A stretch of 64,000 nt of DNA from assembly GCA_029215795.1 (NCBI GenBank), contig JARDYH010000004.1:32740001-32804000 (forward strand), read 5' to 3'. This document shows, in pieces, positions 1 through 10,428 of the stretch; position 1 is the first letter of the stretch; the number at the start of each line of letters is the position of its first letter. A program made the position numbers and the translations under genes. The notes under the pieces are model-generated. The model worked only from the letters and a program-made list of their open reading frames with translations. It searched no databases and was not told the origin of the DNA. The DNA comes from Anniella stebbinsi. Its lineage: Eukaryota > Chordata > Lepidosauria > Squamata > Anniellidae.

Positions 1-251
1 TCCAGTAAGTCCAGTGAGTCCAGTTAACTCACATGGACTCACAGCTGGCTTTCCTGGGTGGGCAGGTGGTGAGGAGTGGCCCACCCCCTCGAATTGGCCA
101 GAGGTATCCTGAAGACTTCAGTGCTGATCTGCTTCAGTCTCGGGGTGCCTTGGGGTTACCCAGTACTGTCTCAGATTCAGGTTAAGGTGGGCTGAATCGG
201 CCCACCTCGACTCAGGTTCAGGCATTCGGCCTGAGGCAGTGCACAGCCCTA
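1..251. mobile_element. Right end of a hAT-like DNA transposon (cut by window edge)
   Basis: The segment ends in GTGCACAGCCCTA at 239-251. Its reverse complement TAGGGCTGTGCAC closely matches the TAGGGATGTGCAC terminus of the well-delimited element at 48156-49114. The left end lies outside the window, so the duplication cannot be tested. The first 30 bases are short direct repeats built on CCAGT. The hAT assignment is inferred from the terminus only. Confidence 0.4.
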
Positions 252-1420
252 GTGTTACTAGCAATAGGGTCTTTTCAGTGTTGGTTTCCCTCCTGAGAAG
301 ACACTTATGTTATGGTCTTTTTGGCATCAAAAAGATGAAGACCTTTTTATTATCCCAGGCTTTTCAATCTATTTTTTTTTTTAGCATTTTTTAGATTTCT
401 TGTACTGATGTAATTCTCTATTGCTGGGTTTCTTCTCTTTATATCCTGTTTTTGTTTTTAATGTATTCTATATTTTATTTTCATGTTGTATTTGGTATTT
501 TATGGCTTTAGTAATTTTTTACTTGTAAACTGCCCAAGTAACTTTTGTTGCTGGGTCGTATAGATATATTGAAAACAACCAATAACTTTTTCTCTCCCTG
601 AGAAAACCATGTTTTAGGAACTGCTATTTGCATATCAAGGGTGGATCCCCCCTCCAACTAGGTAGCAAACCTCTGGTTCTTCCATTTCATATCTTATCAT
701 TAATTAGAGCGTTGGCACCATGCATTAAAGCTACGCCTCTAAAGAAAGCTTAAAGCTTATGAATTGTTCTCTCCTGCACATCCATTGCAAATTCTCACAC
801 AGGCTGAGACAATAATGTCTCTGCTAAGCCTGTTCTCTGCAGGAAAGATTACTATTACATTTTGCAGAATGACTTATGTCTGGCACATAATTAATTTCCC
901 CCAAAAGGTGAACATATTGAAAAGATCTTAAATTGTCATTTGGCCTTACTCAATGCTGGGTATGAGTTTTTTTTTGTTTTTTTTTTAACAAACCTGCAGC
1001 TTAAGTTTTTTTCAAAAGTAAAAAAAAATAAGAGCAGAAAGACGTAGCTGTTTAATTCTGCAGTCTTTAGCTTCTGGCAGCATAGCATGAAATGTTGTTT
1101 GCATACTATGTCCCAGTGAAGGACCAGTCGCCTTATCTGTTTTTGGCTAGTTGCTCACTGCTGATTGTAGGAAATGTATCCAGAGCTCCACAATCAGAGA
1201 TCTGACACTTAGGCCATGAAAATTTTCAAGGAAGAAGAATCCTACTGGAGGGGGCTTAAAATCCATCTAATTCAGTATTCTGCATCATTAACGACCTCTA
1301 GGAGGCTCACAAACTAGCCAGAAAGGTGACAACTTCTCCATAATCAGCATCTAGTTCTCACAGGTACACTGCCTCTGGACATATTGCTTCTATTTATCCA
1401 TCATGGCCAAGAGACATTAA
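252..1420. other. Unique AT-rich noncoding DNA, possible conserved element
   Basis: No repeat, gene or RNA recognised. T-rich runs lie at 370-540 and 965-1030. The part at about 700-960 has no repeat signature, is AT-rich with AATTAATT-type homeodomain-like words (ATAATTAATT near 888), and reads like a possible conserved noncoding element. That is an impression; only an alignment to other reptiles could show it. Confidence 0.3.
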
Positions 1421-1536
1421 GGGTGCGATCCTATGCATGTTTAGACAGAAAAAGACCAACAACTCCCAGCATCCACCAGCCAGCCACTGGGCATTGTAGG
1501 ACTTTTTTCTGTCTAAGCATGCATAGGATTACGCAC
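1421..1536. mobile_element. Palindromic MITE with GTGCGATCCTATGCATG ends
   Basis: The left arm starts GGGTGCGATCCTATGCATG and carries TTAGACAGAAAAA. The right arm is its near-exact reverse complement (TTTTTTCTGTCTAAG, then CATGCATAGGATTACGCAC). The core is about 50 bp. The motif CCTATGCATG recurs elsewhere in the window (29279-29345), as expected of an abundant squamate MITE group. No clear target-site duplication. Confidence 0.65.
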
Positions 1537-2114
1537 TGACAGACTTAACTGCCATGAATTTGTCTAATTTAAAAAGTTTTGTGCTCACCCAGTTCTCTGA
1601 GTGGCGAGAGTTTTCAGGGGTTTCAGTGCATACCTGGGTACAGTTTTTTGAGTTTTTATTTTGAGCACAGGGGAAGGTTCACAGCTTAAATGCCCCCAAA
1701 ACAGACACCCTCAAAGCTTCCAGAATTCTGGCATCACTCTCTGACGTGTTCCCCATCTATGACTCAGAAACTACAGGTTGCTTGCATTTACACAGACAGA
1801 ACTGGGGTGCTTCCAGTTGAGGCTTTTATGGTGCCGTCACCTTGCCTCATTCATAGAATTGTATGGGGGAATCTTCCACACATAATCATCCAGTGTTTTC
1901 CTACCATGTGCTCCTTTTTTCTTACCACCAAAAACCCATGAAGGAGGAAAATAGTTGCACAATGCCTTCTAATTGGTTAGTAGCACTTGGAGCCATCTGT
2001 CTGGAAACAGCCCTGAATAACATCATCCCCAGAGAAGGGAGGAGGGAGAAGGTGGAGGAAGAAAAGAAGGAGGCTAGAAGGAGTCTCTGACCTGGTCTGC
2101 ATGACCACTACAGC
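1537..2114. other. No recognisable feature; purine-rich tract
   Basis: Single-copy-looking DNA with short random reading frames only. A purine-rich stretch (GGGAGGAGGGAGAAGG-like) runs at about 2034-2080. Confidence 0.4.
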
Positions 2115-2140
2115 CCACCATGGCTTATTAGCCATGGTGG
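2115..2140. repeat. Small perfect hairpin
   Basis: CCACCATGGCT at 2115-2125 is followed after a short loop by its exact reverse complement AGCCATGGTGG at 2130-2140. It sits in a 2080-2335 block with CATGAC, ACCATGG and TGCACC words typical of the palindromic MITEs here, so it may be the core of a decayed MITE. Confidence 0.45.
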
Positions 2141-2765
2141 TTTGTGGCGCCTGCAGGTGTCCAAGTTCCTGGTGCTGTGGCTTCTTGTGTCATCTAGACC
2201 GGTGAGGGTGACTTGTTGTGATCAACAAACCATCCCACAAACCTACAGTAGGTCATGGGTTCTGGGTGGTTAGCCATCTCAACCAGTCACCCTCTCTGGG
2301 TTCAGACAACATGAGAAGCTGCACCCAGCACAGGTAATTATGCAAATCAGCCAGCATGCAATCACTTTGTGATAATGGGAACGGGACCTCTGCCTGTTTC
2401 CTTAGGCTTTGTTAAAATGAATCTCCTTACTAAAATAAAGATACATGACCACTCTGCCACAAAGATCTCTCAAGCAACCGAGTATGTGGGGACATTGGGT
2501 GAGGAATTGTGTGTGTCTGTACACATAGGTTTGTTTATTTTTTGACATACCTTTTATATACTAGACTTTATCCCTGTCAATGAACCACTGAGGAAGACTG
2601 TATGTCAAATGCATTTTGTTTATTTGGTACTGTTTTGGGGGGTATGGTTAGGCCTTCATAGCACAACCACGTTGTATTCTCTCTCATTGGTTTGATGTGT
2701 GAGTCTTTACAGCACAACAGTGTATTCTTTCTTATTGTTTTCATATATATTGATTGATAGACAGA
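2141..2765. other. No recognisable feature
   Basis: No gene or well-defined repeat. The block up to about 2335 may be the rest of a decayed palindromic MITE. The remainder is AT-rich and ends in GATA-like sequence just before the next element. Confidence 0.35.
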
Positions 2766-3085
2766 TAGGGTGACCAGATAAAATCCAGGTCAGGGCTCAT
2801 GTAACTTTAACAGTTGTAGAGAAAAGGGAATTTCAGCCAGTGTCATTTGTATGCAATTAGTTCCTGGTGAAATTGCCTTTTCATCACAACAGTTAAAGGT
2901 GCAGGGGCCCTGCCTTCTTTTGTATATGGTCACTCTAGTATAGCGCCTGCAACTTTAACTGTTGTGATGAAGAGGGAATTTCACCAGGAACTAATTGCAT
3001 ACAAATGACACTGGCTGAAATTTCCTTTTCTCTACAACTGTTAAAGTTACAGGAGCCCTGACCTGGATTTTATCTGGTCAGCCTA
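2766..3085. mobile_element. Palindromic hAT-like MITE, copy 1 (subfamily A)
   Basis: Starts TAGGGTGACCAGATAAAATC and ends in the near reverse complement (GATTTTATCTGGTCAGCCTA). Between them are four arms built on CTTTAACAGTTGT and GGGAATTTCA modules in alternating orientation, with the subfamily A core GCAATTAGTTCCTGGTG. The central spacer TATATGGTCACTCTAGTATAG gives the element a direction. It landed in GATA-repeat DNA (ACAGATA occurs on both sides), which blurs the duplication. Non-autonomous, no coding capacity. Confidence 0.85.
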
Positions 3086-3086
3086 C

Positions 3087-3118
<32 letters not shown>
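3086..3118. repeat. (GATA)n microsatellite
   Basis: About eight GATA units abut the right end of the preceding MITE. Related GATAGACAGATA sequence lies on its left, so the microsatellite was probably the insertion site. Confidence 0.9.
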
Positions 3119-3119
<1 letters not shown>

Positions 3120-3595
3120 TGTAGATAAATCACTTTGTTATCAGATTTTGTTTTAATTATATTTATTATCACCAGTAAATCTAACCCAGTTGTTTCGTTG
3201 ACACATTTCGAAGAGTTGGGAGATATTCCCTGTTTTAGCTTGGTCTGCTTGTGGATCCACCCACAACCCCTCCTTGGCTTAGCTCTACTCATATTTCAGG
3301 CAAATGCCTGCATAGGGCTTCTGATGTACCAGTGGCTACTGGACAAAGCCTTTTAAAACAGCTTGGAAATAATTTATTTAAAAGACACCATAAGCCGGTG
3401 CTGCTTTTTTTTTGCGTGTCCTTCTTTATGAGTATCATCCATCAAATCTTGGAACTAATTTTGTCCTGACCCTATTTCATGCTCCTCACTTCCATAACAG
3501 TTGGTTTCCTTATGAGAAGGAAGTACAAGGGGCTTTTATAATATACTGGAAAAACCTAACAGACCTGTCCTACCCCACTACATCAATGCGCACGG
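3119..3595. other. No recognisable feature
   Basis: No repeat or gene recognised. Overlapping short frames in this stretch are random. Confidence 0.4.
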
Positions 3596-3619
3596 TCTCT
3601 CTCTCTCTCTCTCTCTCTC
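3596..3619. repeat. (TC)n microsatellite
   Basis: About twelve uninterrupted CT dinucleotides. Confidence 0.9.
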
Positions 3620-4150
3620 GGAATTTATGCCCCACTATTCAAGGCAAAAAGACTTCATAAAGTGGCTTACAATATAGCTAAACTAGGATAAATTCAACTT
3701 AAAAGCAAAAAAAAATTTTTTTCAATTAACCCCCACAATACAATGTTCTTCCAATACAACAATTAAGATTCCAGTACATGAACAAATATGTTGGGACATT
3801 AAACGTGAAGAAGCCAGAAGTAAAATGAATGAGCAACAGACCACACATTAAATACGTGCTGGAGGAAGGAGGTCTTAACCTGGCATTTAAATGCATACAA
3901 TGAAGGTGTCAAGAGAACTACCCCTGGGAAGATCATTCCACAGATGGGGGTGTGGGGGCAGGACTACAGAGAAATCTCATTCCCTAGTAGCTGCCCATGG
4001 CACCATTATGGGTGGCAGCACCCAAAGAAGAATCTCCAAAGACGATCTGAGCAATTGGGCAGGAACATTTCAATCTTGTATGCCGATGAGAGTGTCCCTT
4101 CAGGCCTTGCAACTGATTAAATCATGTGTTCCTCTGGCTTATCACACAAC
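3620..4150 (-). mobile_element. L2-like LINE 3' end, decayed
   Basis: Read on the minus strand this matches the layout of the L2 C-terminal region and 3' UTR seen intact at 34553-35735. The block GATCATTCCACAGATGGGGG at about 3930 corresponds to the L2 LWNDLP-coding segment (plus-strand GGTCATTCCACAATCTGGGA in the good copy). The AT-rich 3620-3800 part, with TGGCTTACAATATAGC, resembles an L2 3' UTR. No open frame of useful length survives. A related CR1-type LINE is possible. Confidence 0.5.
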
Positions 4151-5234
4151 TTAAAGAAGTGGCAAGGAAAAAGTAACACCAGAAGTGGCTGAGGATCAAG
4201 TGCAAATGTGAGCTCATTTAATTTTGTCTAGGATAGACTTCTACATTTTTGATCAATGACCACTAGTTCTAAGGATTTCTTTTCTCAGGTTGGTACAAGC
4301 TGTATGATGGAAGCAACGTGGGAATTGCTACTGCTGGCATTCACTTTGAAACAATCCATTTCTGTCTGGTTATCAAACTTTAATCTCTCCTCCATCTAAA
4401 ACACCTGACAATGAATGTCACCTTCACGTTGGCACAAAATGCAGCACTTGCAAAAACCTGCCAAAGAGGAGAAGACAAGACAGGTGATAGCTATGTCACG
4501 TTGAAGTTCTCCTGGGCAAGGACAAAGATTCGTTTTTGGGGAGGGATACTATTTAATGTACAAGGCTTGCCTGCCTCGTACACACATGATTTGCAAGTCT
4601 TTCAAGACACAAATGTCAACCATTTAAAATCATTCCGTCCATCAACGACTACTACCAAATTCATAGCAGCAAAGAAATAGAAGCATTAGGTAACTCCTTA
4701 CCAACTTCTGCTTTGCTATGTACCTGAACATCCAACAGACTAGATTTTTAAAATTTAATTATTATTTTTATTTGGATCAATAGTGTCATTCAGATACATT
4801 GAATCTATGACATCTGCATGTATAGAAAAGAATCAGGCTATGCTGCTTAAGGCCTTCACAATAAACAGTTCAGAGCAAAGAAGGATCAAAGTTCCATGTA
4901 GACCTGTGTTCTGCTTCCAGCAGTGGATAATCAGACACTTCTTGGAAGCTTACAAGTGGTGTATATGAAGTCAAGAGCTCCCCCTCCTTCATTTGTTCTC
5001 AGCAGCTGCTATTCAGAGGCATGCTGCTTTTGAACATGAAGGTTCTATGCAGCTATCATGGTTACATTGACTAAGATGCTGTTTTTATATGCTGGACATT
5101 ATTCTGTCTGTCATGTCTGAATATTTTTTTGTCAGTGTTGGAAAAGGAAAGCTAGGATGGCTGAACCGCTTGGGGGTCAGACTTCTGGCATATCTGTGCC
5201 CTTGTTTGGATTCTCAGTTCCTGAATCCAATGTT
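4151..5234. other. No recognisable feature
   Basis: Apparently single-copy DNA. An 89-codon frame at 4411-4680 resembles no known protein and shows no splice-site context, so I treat it as chance. Confidence 0.4.
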
Positions 5235-5282
5235 AGTCCTACTTAAAGTAGACCCATTGAAATGAATGGGACTTGGGTTAGG
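5235..5282. repeat. Short repeat of the ACTTACTCC/GTCCTACTT type
   Basis: GTCCTACTTAAAGTAGACCC followed by CATTGAAATGAATGGGACTT. This is an imperfect palindrome built on CATTGAA/TTCAATGGGACTT, seen again at 11709-11770, 32345-32425, 40293-40366 and 54386-54455. It is the core of an abundant short MITE group in squamates (recognised from memory of the pattern). Confidence 0.55.
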
Positions 5283-6245
5283 TTGTCTGCTCTTTTTTCT
5301 TGTTATATTCCACTTCCTCTTTCTGTGTCTCTGTAGTGCTTGGAATCTTCCTTGGCAGAGCCTTCCGAGAGGACAGGACTACGAAGCTAATAATAAACTT
5401 GGACGGATGGAATGACACCAATTCACATGATTGACAGTATGTCCTATGCCATCTGTCCAATTGGCCAGCCATGCTGATGGCAGGAGTTTCCTGGGGAAAA
5501 GACCACTAGCTTAGAAGGGTTCTTTTTTTTTTTTAAGTATCAAATTCATGGAGGATACCAGGTGCTAAGGGCAGTTATAGAGGAAAGGTTTGTGGTTTGT
5601 GGTCTTCCAATGGTTAGACCAATTTCTCTTTCAAATTAATTCCCCTCCTAGATTCCCCCCACAATGAATTCCCACAGATTCCCCCTCCCATTAATCTGCC
5701 TCCAGATTCCCAAATCCCCATATGACATCTTAGTTGTTCAATCATATAGATTTTAATAAATTAAATCTGCATATTTTTTGCATATGAACAAGCAAGTCTG
5801 AAGGGAAATAAAGCATACCATTATTGGTTTTAGGAATACCTCTGGATATCGTAGGAGACACCATCTTAGAAGAGGCATTCTGCTTCTCTCACACAAAGAA
5901 GGTAGCACCTCTTTACAATGATGCCATCCATTCCCCCTCCTTCATGTTGCACATTTAACCAAAAGCACATTTTAACTTTTTCCCAGATAGGAGGAACTGA
6001 TTAATATAACCAAGCAATCAACTAAACATTGCAGCCTTACTTATTATTATTCTGAGGTCACCCTTAGAACCTTCACGGATTCTTAGGAGATACCAGGGTT
6101 GTTTTGTTGTGCTGTTTGACCCATTTCATTTTGCTAGTCAGTCAGTGCATCCAGTGAATAATGTAAGAATGTTCACTGCCAAGCTCATAGAAGCCTATGG
6201 AGATTTTAGATCCAGATTTGGTCTATTCGAATGAGCTACATTTAA
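5283..6245. other. No recognisable feature
   Basis: No gene or repeat recognised beyond a T-run at about 5522-5534 and C-rich simple sequence at 5640-5710. Confidence 0.4.
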
Positions 6246-6345
6246 TTAAAAATGACAAAATGTCTTGCGGCATCTCGAAGTCTAACCCATTTATTGTGTC
6301 ATATGCTTTCGTAGGCAAGTCCCTATTTCATCAGATGCCTGTTGT
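6246..6345 (-). repeat. Old amniote interspersed repeat (GATGAA...TGCCTACGAAAGC type)
   Basis: On the minus strand the order is CATCTGATGAAATAGGGACT, TGCCTACGAAAGCATATG, an ATAAATGGGTTAG block, then GATGCCGCAAGACATTTTGT. The layout (GATGAAGT..., CTTGCCCACGAAAGC, AATAAATTTGTTAGTC, GGTGCCACAAGACT) is one I recall as abundant in turtles and lizards. The class is uncertain. Confidence 0.5.
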
Positions 6346-6747
6346 TGATATGTTTCATTTTTAATATTCATTTTAGGATTTTTTTAAAAAAGAAAAACAC
6401 ACCCTTCTTTTCCAAATGGTATGTCAGATATCCAGGGCAATTAAGAACTATGATATAGAGCTTGAGGCTAAAATAGGAAAAGCCAGGAACCACAACACTA
6501 CAACCAGGTACTGCTTCCATTGGTCTTATCCTCTTAGGGCCTATTCAGTTCTCACATGTGCAGTATCTGTAGTTTTGAATCAATCCAAGTGTATTCTAGT
6601 TCCAGGAGCAGTGTGATGTCATAAGAAGGCCCATTGCATTAACAATGAGAGAGAGAGAATGAGAATGAGAGTAAATGTGAGATTGAGATGAGAATGATGA
6701 ATACCTACACAACTCTATTATATACCGTTAAAGATAAAACTAAGAGA
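6346..6747. other. No recognisable feature
   Basis: AT-rich DNA with a GA-rich simple stretch at about 6645-6695 (GAGAGAGAGAATGAGAATGA). Confidence 0.4.
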
Positions 6748-6989
6748 GAGCCAGTGTGACATAGTGGTTAGAGTGTTGGACTGGGACACGAAAAATCCGG
6801 GTTCTAGTCCCCACTTGGCGATGATGTTCACTGGGTGACTTTGAGCCAGTTACTGACTCTTAGCCCAACCTACCTCACAGGGTTGTTGTGAGGATAAAAC
6901 AGAGAGGAAGAGGAGTATGTAAGCCGCCTTGAGTTCCTTGCAAGAGGAAAGAAGGCAGGATATACGTCTAAAAATAAATAAATAAACAA
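6748..6989 (+). mobile_element. Sauria-type SINE (tRNA-derived)
   Basis: Starts GAGCCAGTGTGACATAGTGG and contains the tRNA-like head: A-box region TAGTGGTTAGAGTGTTGGAC and B-box-like GGTTCTAGTCC. Then come the conserved body (CACTGGGTGACTTTGAGCC, CCTACCTCACAGGGTTGTTG, GTGAGGATAAAA) and the AAATAAATAAATAAA tail. The full-length structure matches the SINE family found throughout squamates. RNA polymerase III would drive it; L2-type or RTE-type enzymes are thought to mobilise such SINEs. Confidence 0.9.
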
Positions 6990-7879
6990 TCTGGTTAGGA
7001 GCCAGGTGACCCCCTCACCCTGTCCTCCGCGAACCATATGATGCCAGAGGGCTATGCCCACGACATCATTTGGTTCCTGGCAGCCATGTTGTGAGGTTCT
7101 GCCTCCTGATGCAGCTGCTGGGAAACATCTTCCTCTGCTCTGAGCCTTCTCCCTCTGGGGAAGAGGATGTGAGACAGCCAGTAACAAGGGGGATTCTGCT
7201 CCCCCTGTCCTTCTCCCAGTGACACCGCTGGAACCTCCAGGCTGGGGGAGGATTGGGGAGGGGAGAAGGAGAAGCCCACAAAGCCTCTGCAGCCTGGAGG
7301 TTGCCTTTCTCTGATGTACACAGATGGAACGCCCCTTGAATGAAATATGCAAACACTCCAGCATCTACAGCTTGAAGTCAAAGCACTAATTCAAAGCTAT
7401 GGAAGCCATGTGCTAAGAGGGTGGCGAGAGAACCGATACCTACTTTGTGTAAAACATTTTGGAGGCTGATAGCAAATGGACTAATAGAAATACAGCAATA
7501 CTCATGCAACCCCATGGCACATATTGGTATGGCACGAAAAGGGTTAAGTTACAAAAGGGATTCTTTGGAAGAAAACTTTAGGCTGCATTTTAGAAGAATT
7601 GCATACTTTTTTTTTTTTTTTTTAGGAAATGAATCCATACTGCTAACTGTTCTGAGATTTGAACATCACCGCTAGCAGAAAATTACTTTCCACTTTAAAC
7701 AAAATACCAGTAATGATGGGCTGGTTCTTCAAAGTCAATTCTGGTTCAGTTAAAACATGACCCTTAAAATGTCCTAGAATTGCAGAGGACATTTACGGTC
7801 CCTAGATCCTTCTAGAAAAATACATTGAATTCTGTGTTCATTTAAAATATTCTTCTTTTCTACTTTCTTTCCCTTACAA
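6990..7879. other. No recognisable feature
   Basis: GC-richer to 7375, then AT-rich. Three overlapping minus-strand frames (longest 164 codons, 6870-7364) are present, but they run into the SINE, are rich in Pro, Ser and Arg, and match nothing known. A T-run lies at 7607-7623. Confidence 0.4.
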
Positions 7880-7916
7880 CCTCCTCCTCCTCCTCCTCCT
7901 CCTCCCCTTCCTCCCC

Positions 7917-7948
<32 letters not shown>
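7880..7948. repeat. (CCT)n(TC)n pyrimidine microsatellite
   Basis: About nine CTC/CCT units, a C-rich linker, then about thirteen CT units: a roughly 70-bp homopyrimidine tract. Such tracts can form triplex DNA. A 92-codon minus-strand Gly/Arg-rich frame here is only translated microsatellite. Confidence 0.9.
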
Positions 7949-7950
<2 letters not shown>

Positions 7951-8590
7951 CCCCTCTTTCCCCCAAGGAAGAGGGCAAGATTCTTTAACAATGTTGAGAT
8001 TGTCATGAAATGGAGTAATAAACAATATATTTGCTGGGCTTAAATTGAACATTTTGACAAGCTCTCCTACTGTTTTTTTCCCTCTCTCTCCAGTTACTTA
8101 TGTATTAAGTGTCAACCACTTATCCTTTTAGAATTGAAACACAGACACCTGTGGTTAGGGCTTATAGGGTTTTTAGCAAGCTGCTAGAACTGCCTTGGAA
8201 AAGGAGAAATTACAAATTGTAGGTCCACAACTGTATTGTGCCATTTTAGATCAGACTTTTTTCTTTTGATTTTTCATCTCACTTTTTATGTCATAGGCTA
8301 TTAGAGCTTTTCTATGGGCCTTGGTTGGGCAGAACATTTTCAAACACTGAGAGGTCCTTCTCTTTTGGTCTTGTAAGTAAGATCAAGGCAGTACCTGAAG
8401 GCCAAGCTGCAGAGTATAAAAGCCTGCAAAGGTCAGAGAGGGATTCTAAGGGTTGCATTTGGAATCTAATTCCAACCGAGAGTGAAATCAGAATTGCACT
8501 CGGAAGGAAAGAAGACAGATCTATGAACATTTTTTTTCTTTAACTCTCCTGGGATTCAGTCTAATAATCAGAACACTGAAGGAAGTGATA
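7949..8590. other. No recognisable feature
   Basis: No gene or repeat identified. Opposed 72-codon frames at 8312-8543 mirror one another and are not convincing. Confidence 0.4.
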
Positions 8591-8712
8591 TTGGGTTGGA
8601 TCCAGGTTCTGCCTTCGAAACATGGAAGATGCTTTTCCGATGCACTACAGCAGGGTCCCCTGACCCTCTGACCAGATTCATATGATTAGGGAGGGGAAAT
8701 GGGTTATTTTCC

Positions 8713-9128
8713 TAGGGTGACCATCTGTCAGGATTTCCCCGGATTTGTCCTGGTTTTTGTTCTATCCTGGGTGTCAGGGGGGATTTTCGGTAATTTTCTA
8801 CAATGTCCTGGAAAGACACACTTTCCCCTTTAAGGCTGCCGTTAGCATGGTGGGAGGGAATGATGTGCTTTCTGGAGGCGGGTCATTTCCCTCCCATTGC
8901 TCCAATCACAGCCTTAAAGGGGAAAGTGTATCATTCCCAGACATTATAGAAAAGGCCCCGATTGGAGCAGTGGAGGCAGGATTGCCACACTTTCCCGTCC
9001 TCTGCTCCAATTGGGGCCTTTAAGGAGGCAGGGGGAATGACGCACTTTCCAGAGGCCCAAGAAAGCTGCTTTCCCGCCCACCCTCCCAGCTTGTCCTCTT
9101 TTTTGGTCTCCCAAATATGGTCACCCTA
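8713..9128. mobile_element. hAT-like non-autonomous transposon with exact 8-bp TSD
   Basis: Starts TAGGGTGACCATCTG and ends AATATGGTCACCCTA. The flanks are the exact 8-bp direct repeat TATTTTCC (8705-8712 and 9129-9136). The 416-bp interior is repetitive, with inverted CTTTCCCCTTTAAGGC / CCTTAAAGGGGAAAG blocks and GCTCCAAT repeats. No transposase. The 8-bp duplication plus TAGGG ends fit the hAT superfamily. The ends are shared with the palindromic MITE family but the interior is unrelated. Confidence 0.85.
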
Positions 9129-9185
9129 TATTTTCCCATCCTGAACATGCCGGTTGTGAGCTGCCCAATTTCCATCATTGCCTAG

Positions 9186-9354
9186 GCCAGGGTGCAAATT
9201 ATCATGACATCTGAACCTGGTGGGGATTGGTGGAGGTGTGTGACTTACAAACCATCCTGCAACCCTAGTTGTGGGTTCTGGGGTAGTTTGTAAACCAACC
9301 CTACTACCCGCTCTCGCTGACTTTGGAAGTCATGACAACCTGCACCTGGCCTGG
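9186..9354. mobile_element. Small MITE with GGCCAGGGTGCA ends
   Basis: GGCCAGGGTGCAAATTATCA with TGACATC on the left pairs with GTCATGACAACCTGCACC and TGGCC on the right. The inverted ends are about 24 bp with a few mismatches. The interior has GGTTTACAAACTACCC-type inverted words. It occupies the interior of the 8591-9884 host. Superfamily unknown. Confidence 0.55.
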
Positions 9355-9406
9355 ATATGGAAACTAGGTGGCTCATGACTAAAATGCACAGACCAGGAAA
9401 ATAAAC

Positions 9407-9725
9407 TAGGCTGACCAGATAAAATCCAGGTCAGGGCTCATGTAACTTTAACAGTTGTAAAGAAAAGGGAATTTCAGCCAGTGTCATTTGTATGCAATTA
9501 GTTCCTGGTGAAATTCCCTCTTCATCACAACAGTTAAAGGTGCAGGCACTATACTAGAGTGACCATATACAAAAGAAGGCAGGGCCCCTGCAACTTTAAC
9601 AGTTGTGATGAAGAGGGAATTTCACCAGGAACTAATTGCATATAAATGACACTGGCTGAAATTCCCTTTTCTCTACAACTGTTAAAGTTACATGAGCCCT
9701 GACCTGGATTTTATCTGGTCACCCT
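9407..9725. mobile_element. Palindromic hAT-like MITE, copy 2 (subfamily A)
   Basis: TAGGCTGACCAGATAAAATC to GATTTTATCTGGTCACCCT, 319 bp. Exact 8-bp direct repeat AAATAAAC on both sides (9399-9406 and 9726-9733). Central spacer CTATACTAGAGTGACCATA is inverted relative to copy 1, so it lies in the other orientation. Third insertion in the 8591-9884 host. Confidence 0.9.
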
Positions 9726-9884
9726 AAATAAACCAATGTGGGTTATTTCCCCTCCCTGATCATGTGTATCTACCCTCTGTGCATCATTTTCAGGAGGTTA
9801 AAGGGCCTCCCATTGGGACAAGGGGGTAGCAAAGTCCATTTACAATGAACCAGTTGCACACACCTAAATCTGGACCCAACCCAA

Positions 9885-10428
9885 CCCATTAAATGAAGTA
9901 GGGGATTTTTTTTTTAATGCTGCTAGGAATAGCTTTGAAATGGCATATTTGCCCAGACAGGAAAATCCTTGGTGTACTTTTTCCACTAGGCTCTTGCTGC
10001 ATTTCTTATGTTTTCTACTGTGTGAAATGCACATGACATAGGTATATATTTTTAGAGGGGATATTTAATCCTCAGGAGGTACGACAAAAGGTTTATATCA
10101 GCACTCCTGTGGCAAACAGACATCACTTTACCAGCTGAGCATCCTCTGCTATTTCTAGGATCTGTACAACATACTACATCAAAGACCATGAAGGTCTTCA
10201 CACTTACAAGTCTGACGGTAAGAAATATCAATACTATTAAAAACACATCTTACCAAGGAGAAATGCTCAAACCCCCAAGAAGCAGGAGGGTCTTCAGTGT
10301 GTATGTGTGTGTGGGGGGGGGGGAGGGAAGCTACAGTTTGCTAGCCAAGTGGAAAATGCTCAGCTTTTAAGCAGATATTTAGAAGAGGCAGATGTTTAGA
10401 AAATAGAGGCAGAAGATTGACGGTAGTA
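9885..10428. other. No recognisable feature; G-run
   Basis: No gene recognised. GTGTGTGTGTG followed by a run of ten or more G at about 10302-10323 is a simple-sequence tract. Confidence 0.4.

Larger units (their letters stand above)
8591..9884. mobile_element. Host palindromic MITE carrying three nested insertions
   Basis: The left arm opens TTGGGTTGGATCCAGG and reaches ATGATTAGGGAGGGGAAATG just before 8713. The matching right-arm pieces come after the inserts: ATTTCCCCTCCCTGATCATG near 9750 and AAATCTGGACCCAACCCAA ending at 9884. The arms are therefore reverse complements separated by 1 kb that is almost wholly filled by three other elements (8713-9128, 9186-9354, 9407-9725). Without them the host would be about 390 bp. 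Its superfamily is not assigned. Confidence 0.65.

Noticed and set aside
6748..6870. tRNA-like heads as functional tRNA genes
   Set aside because: They are SINE heads with a SINE body and AT-rich tail, and the cloverleaf is degraded. The same applies at 40075, 41934 and 59698.
6870..7381. Three overlapping minus-strand frames (96-164 codons)
   Set aside because: They overlap one another in different frames, run into a SINE, are biased in composition and match no known protein.
7774..8052. Gly/Arg-rich minus-strand frame
   Set aside because: Translated (CCT)n(TC)n microsatellite.
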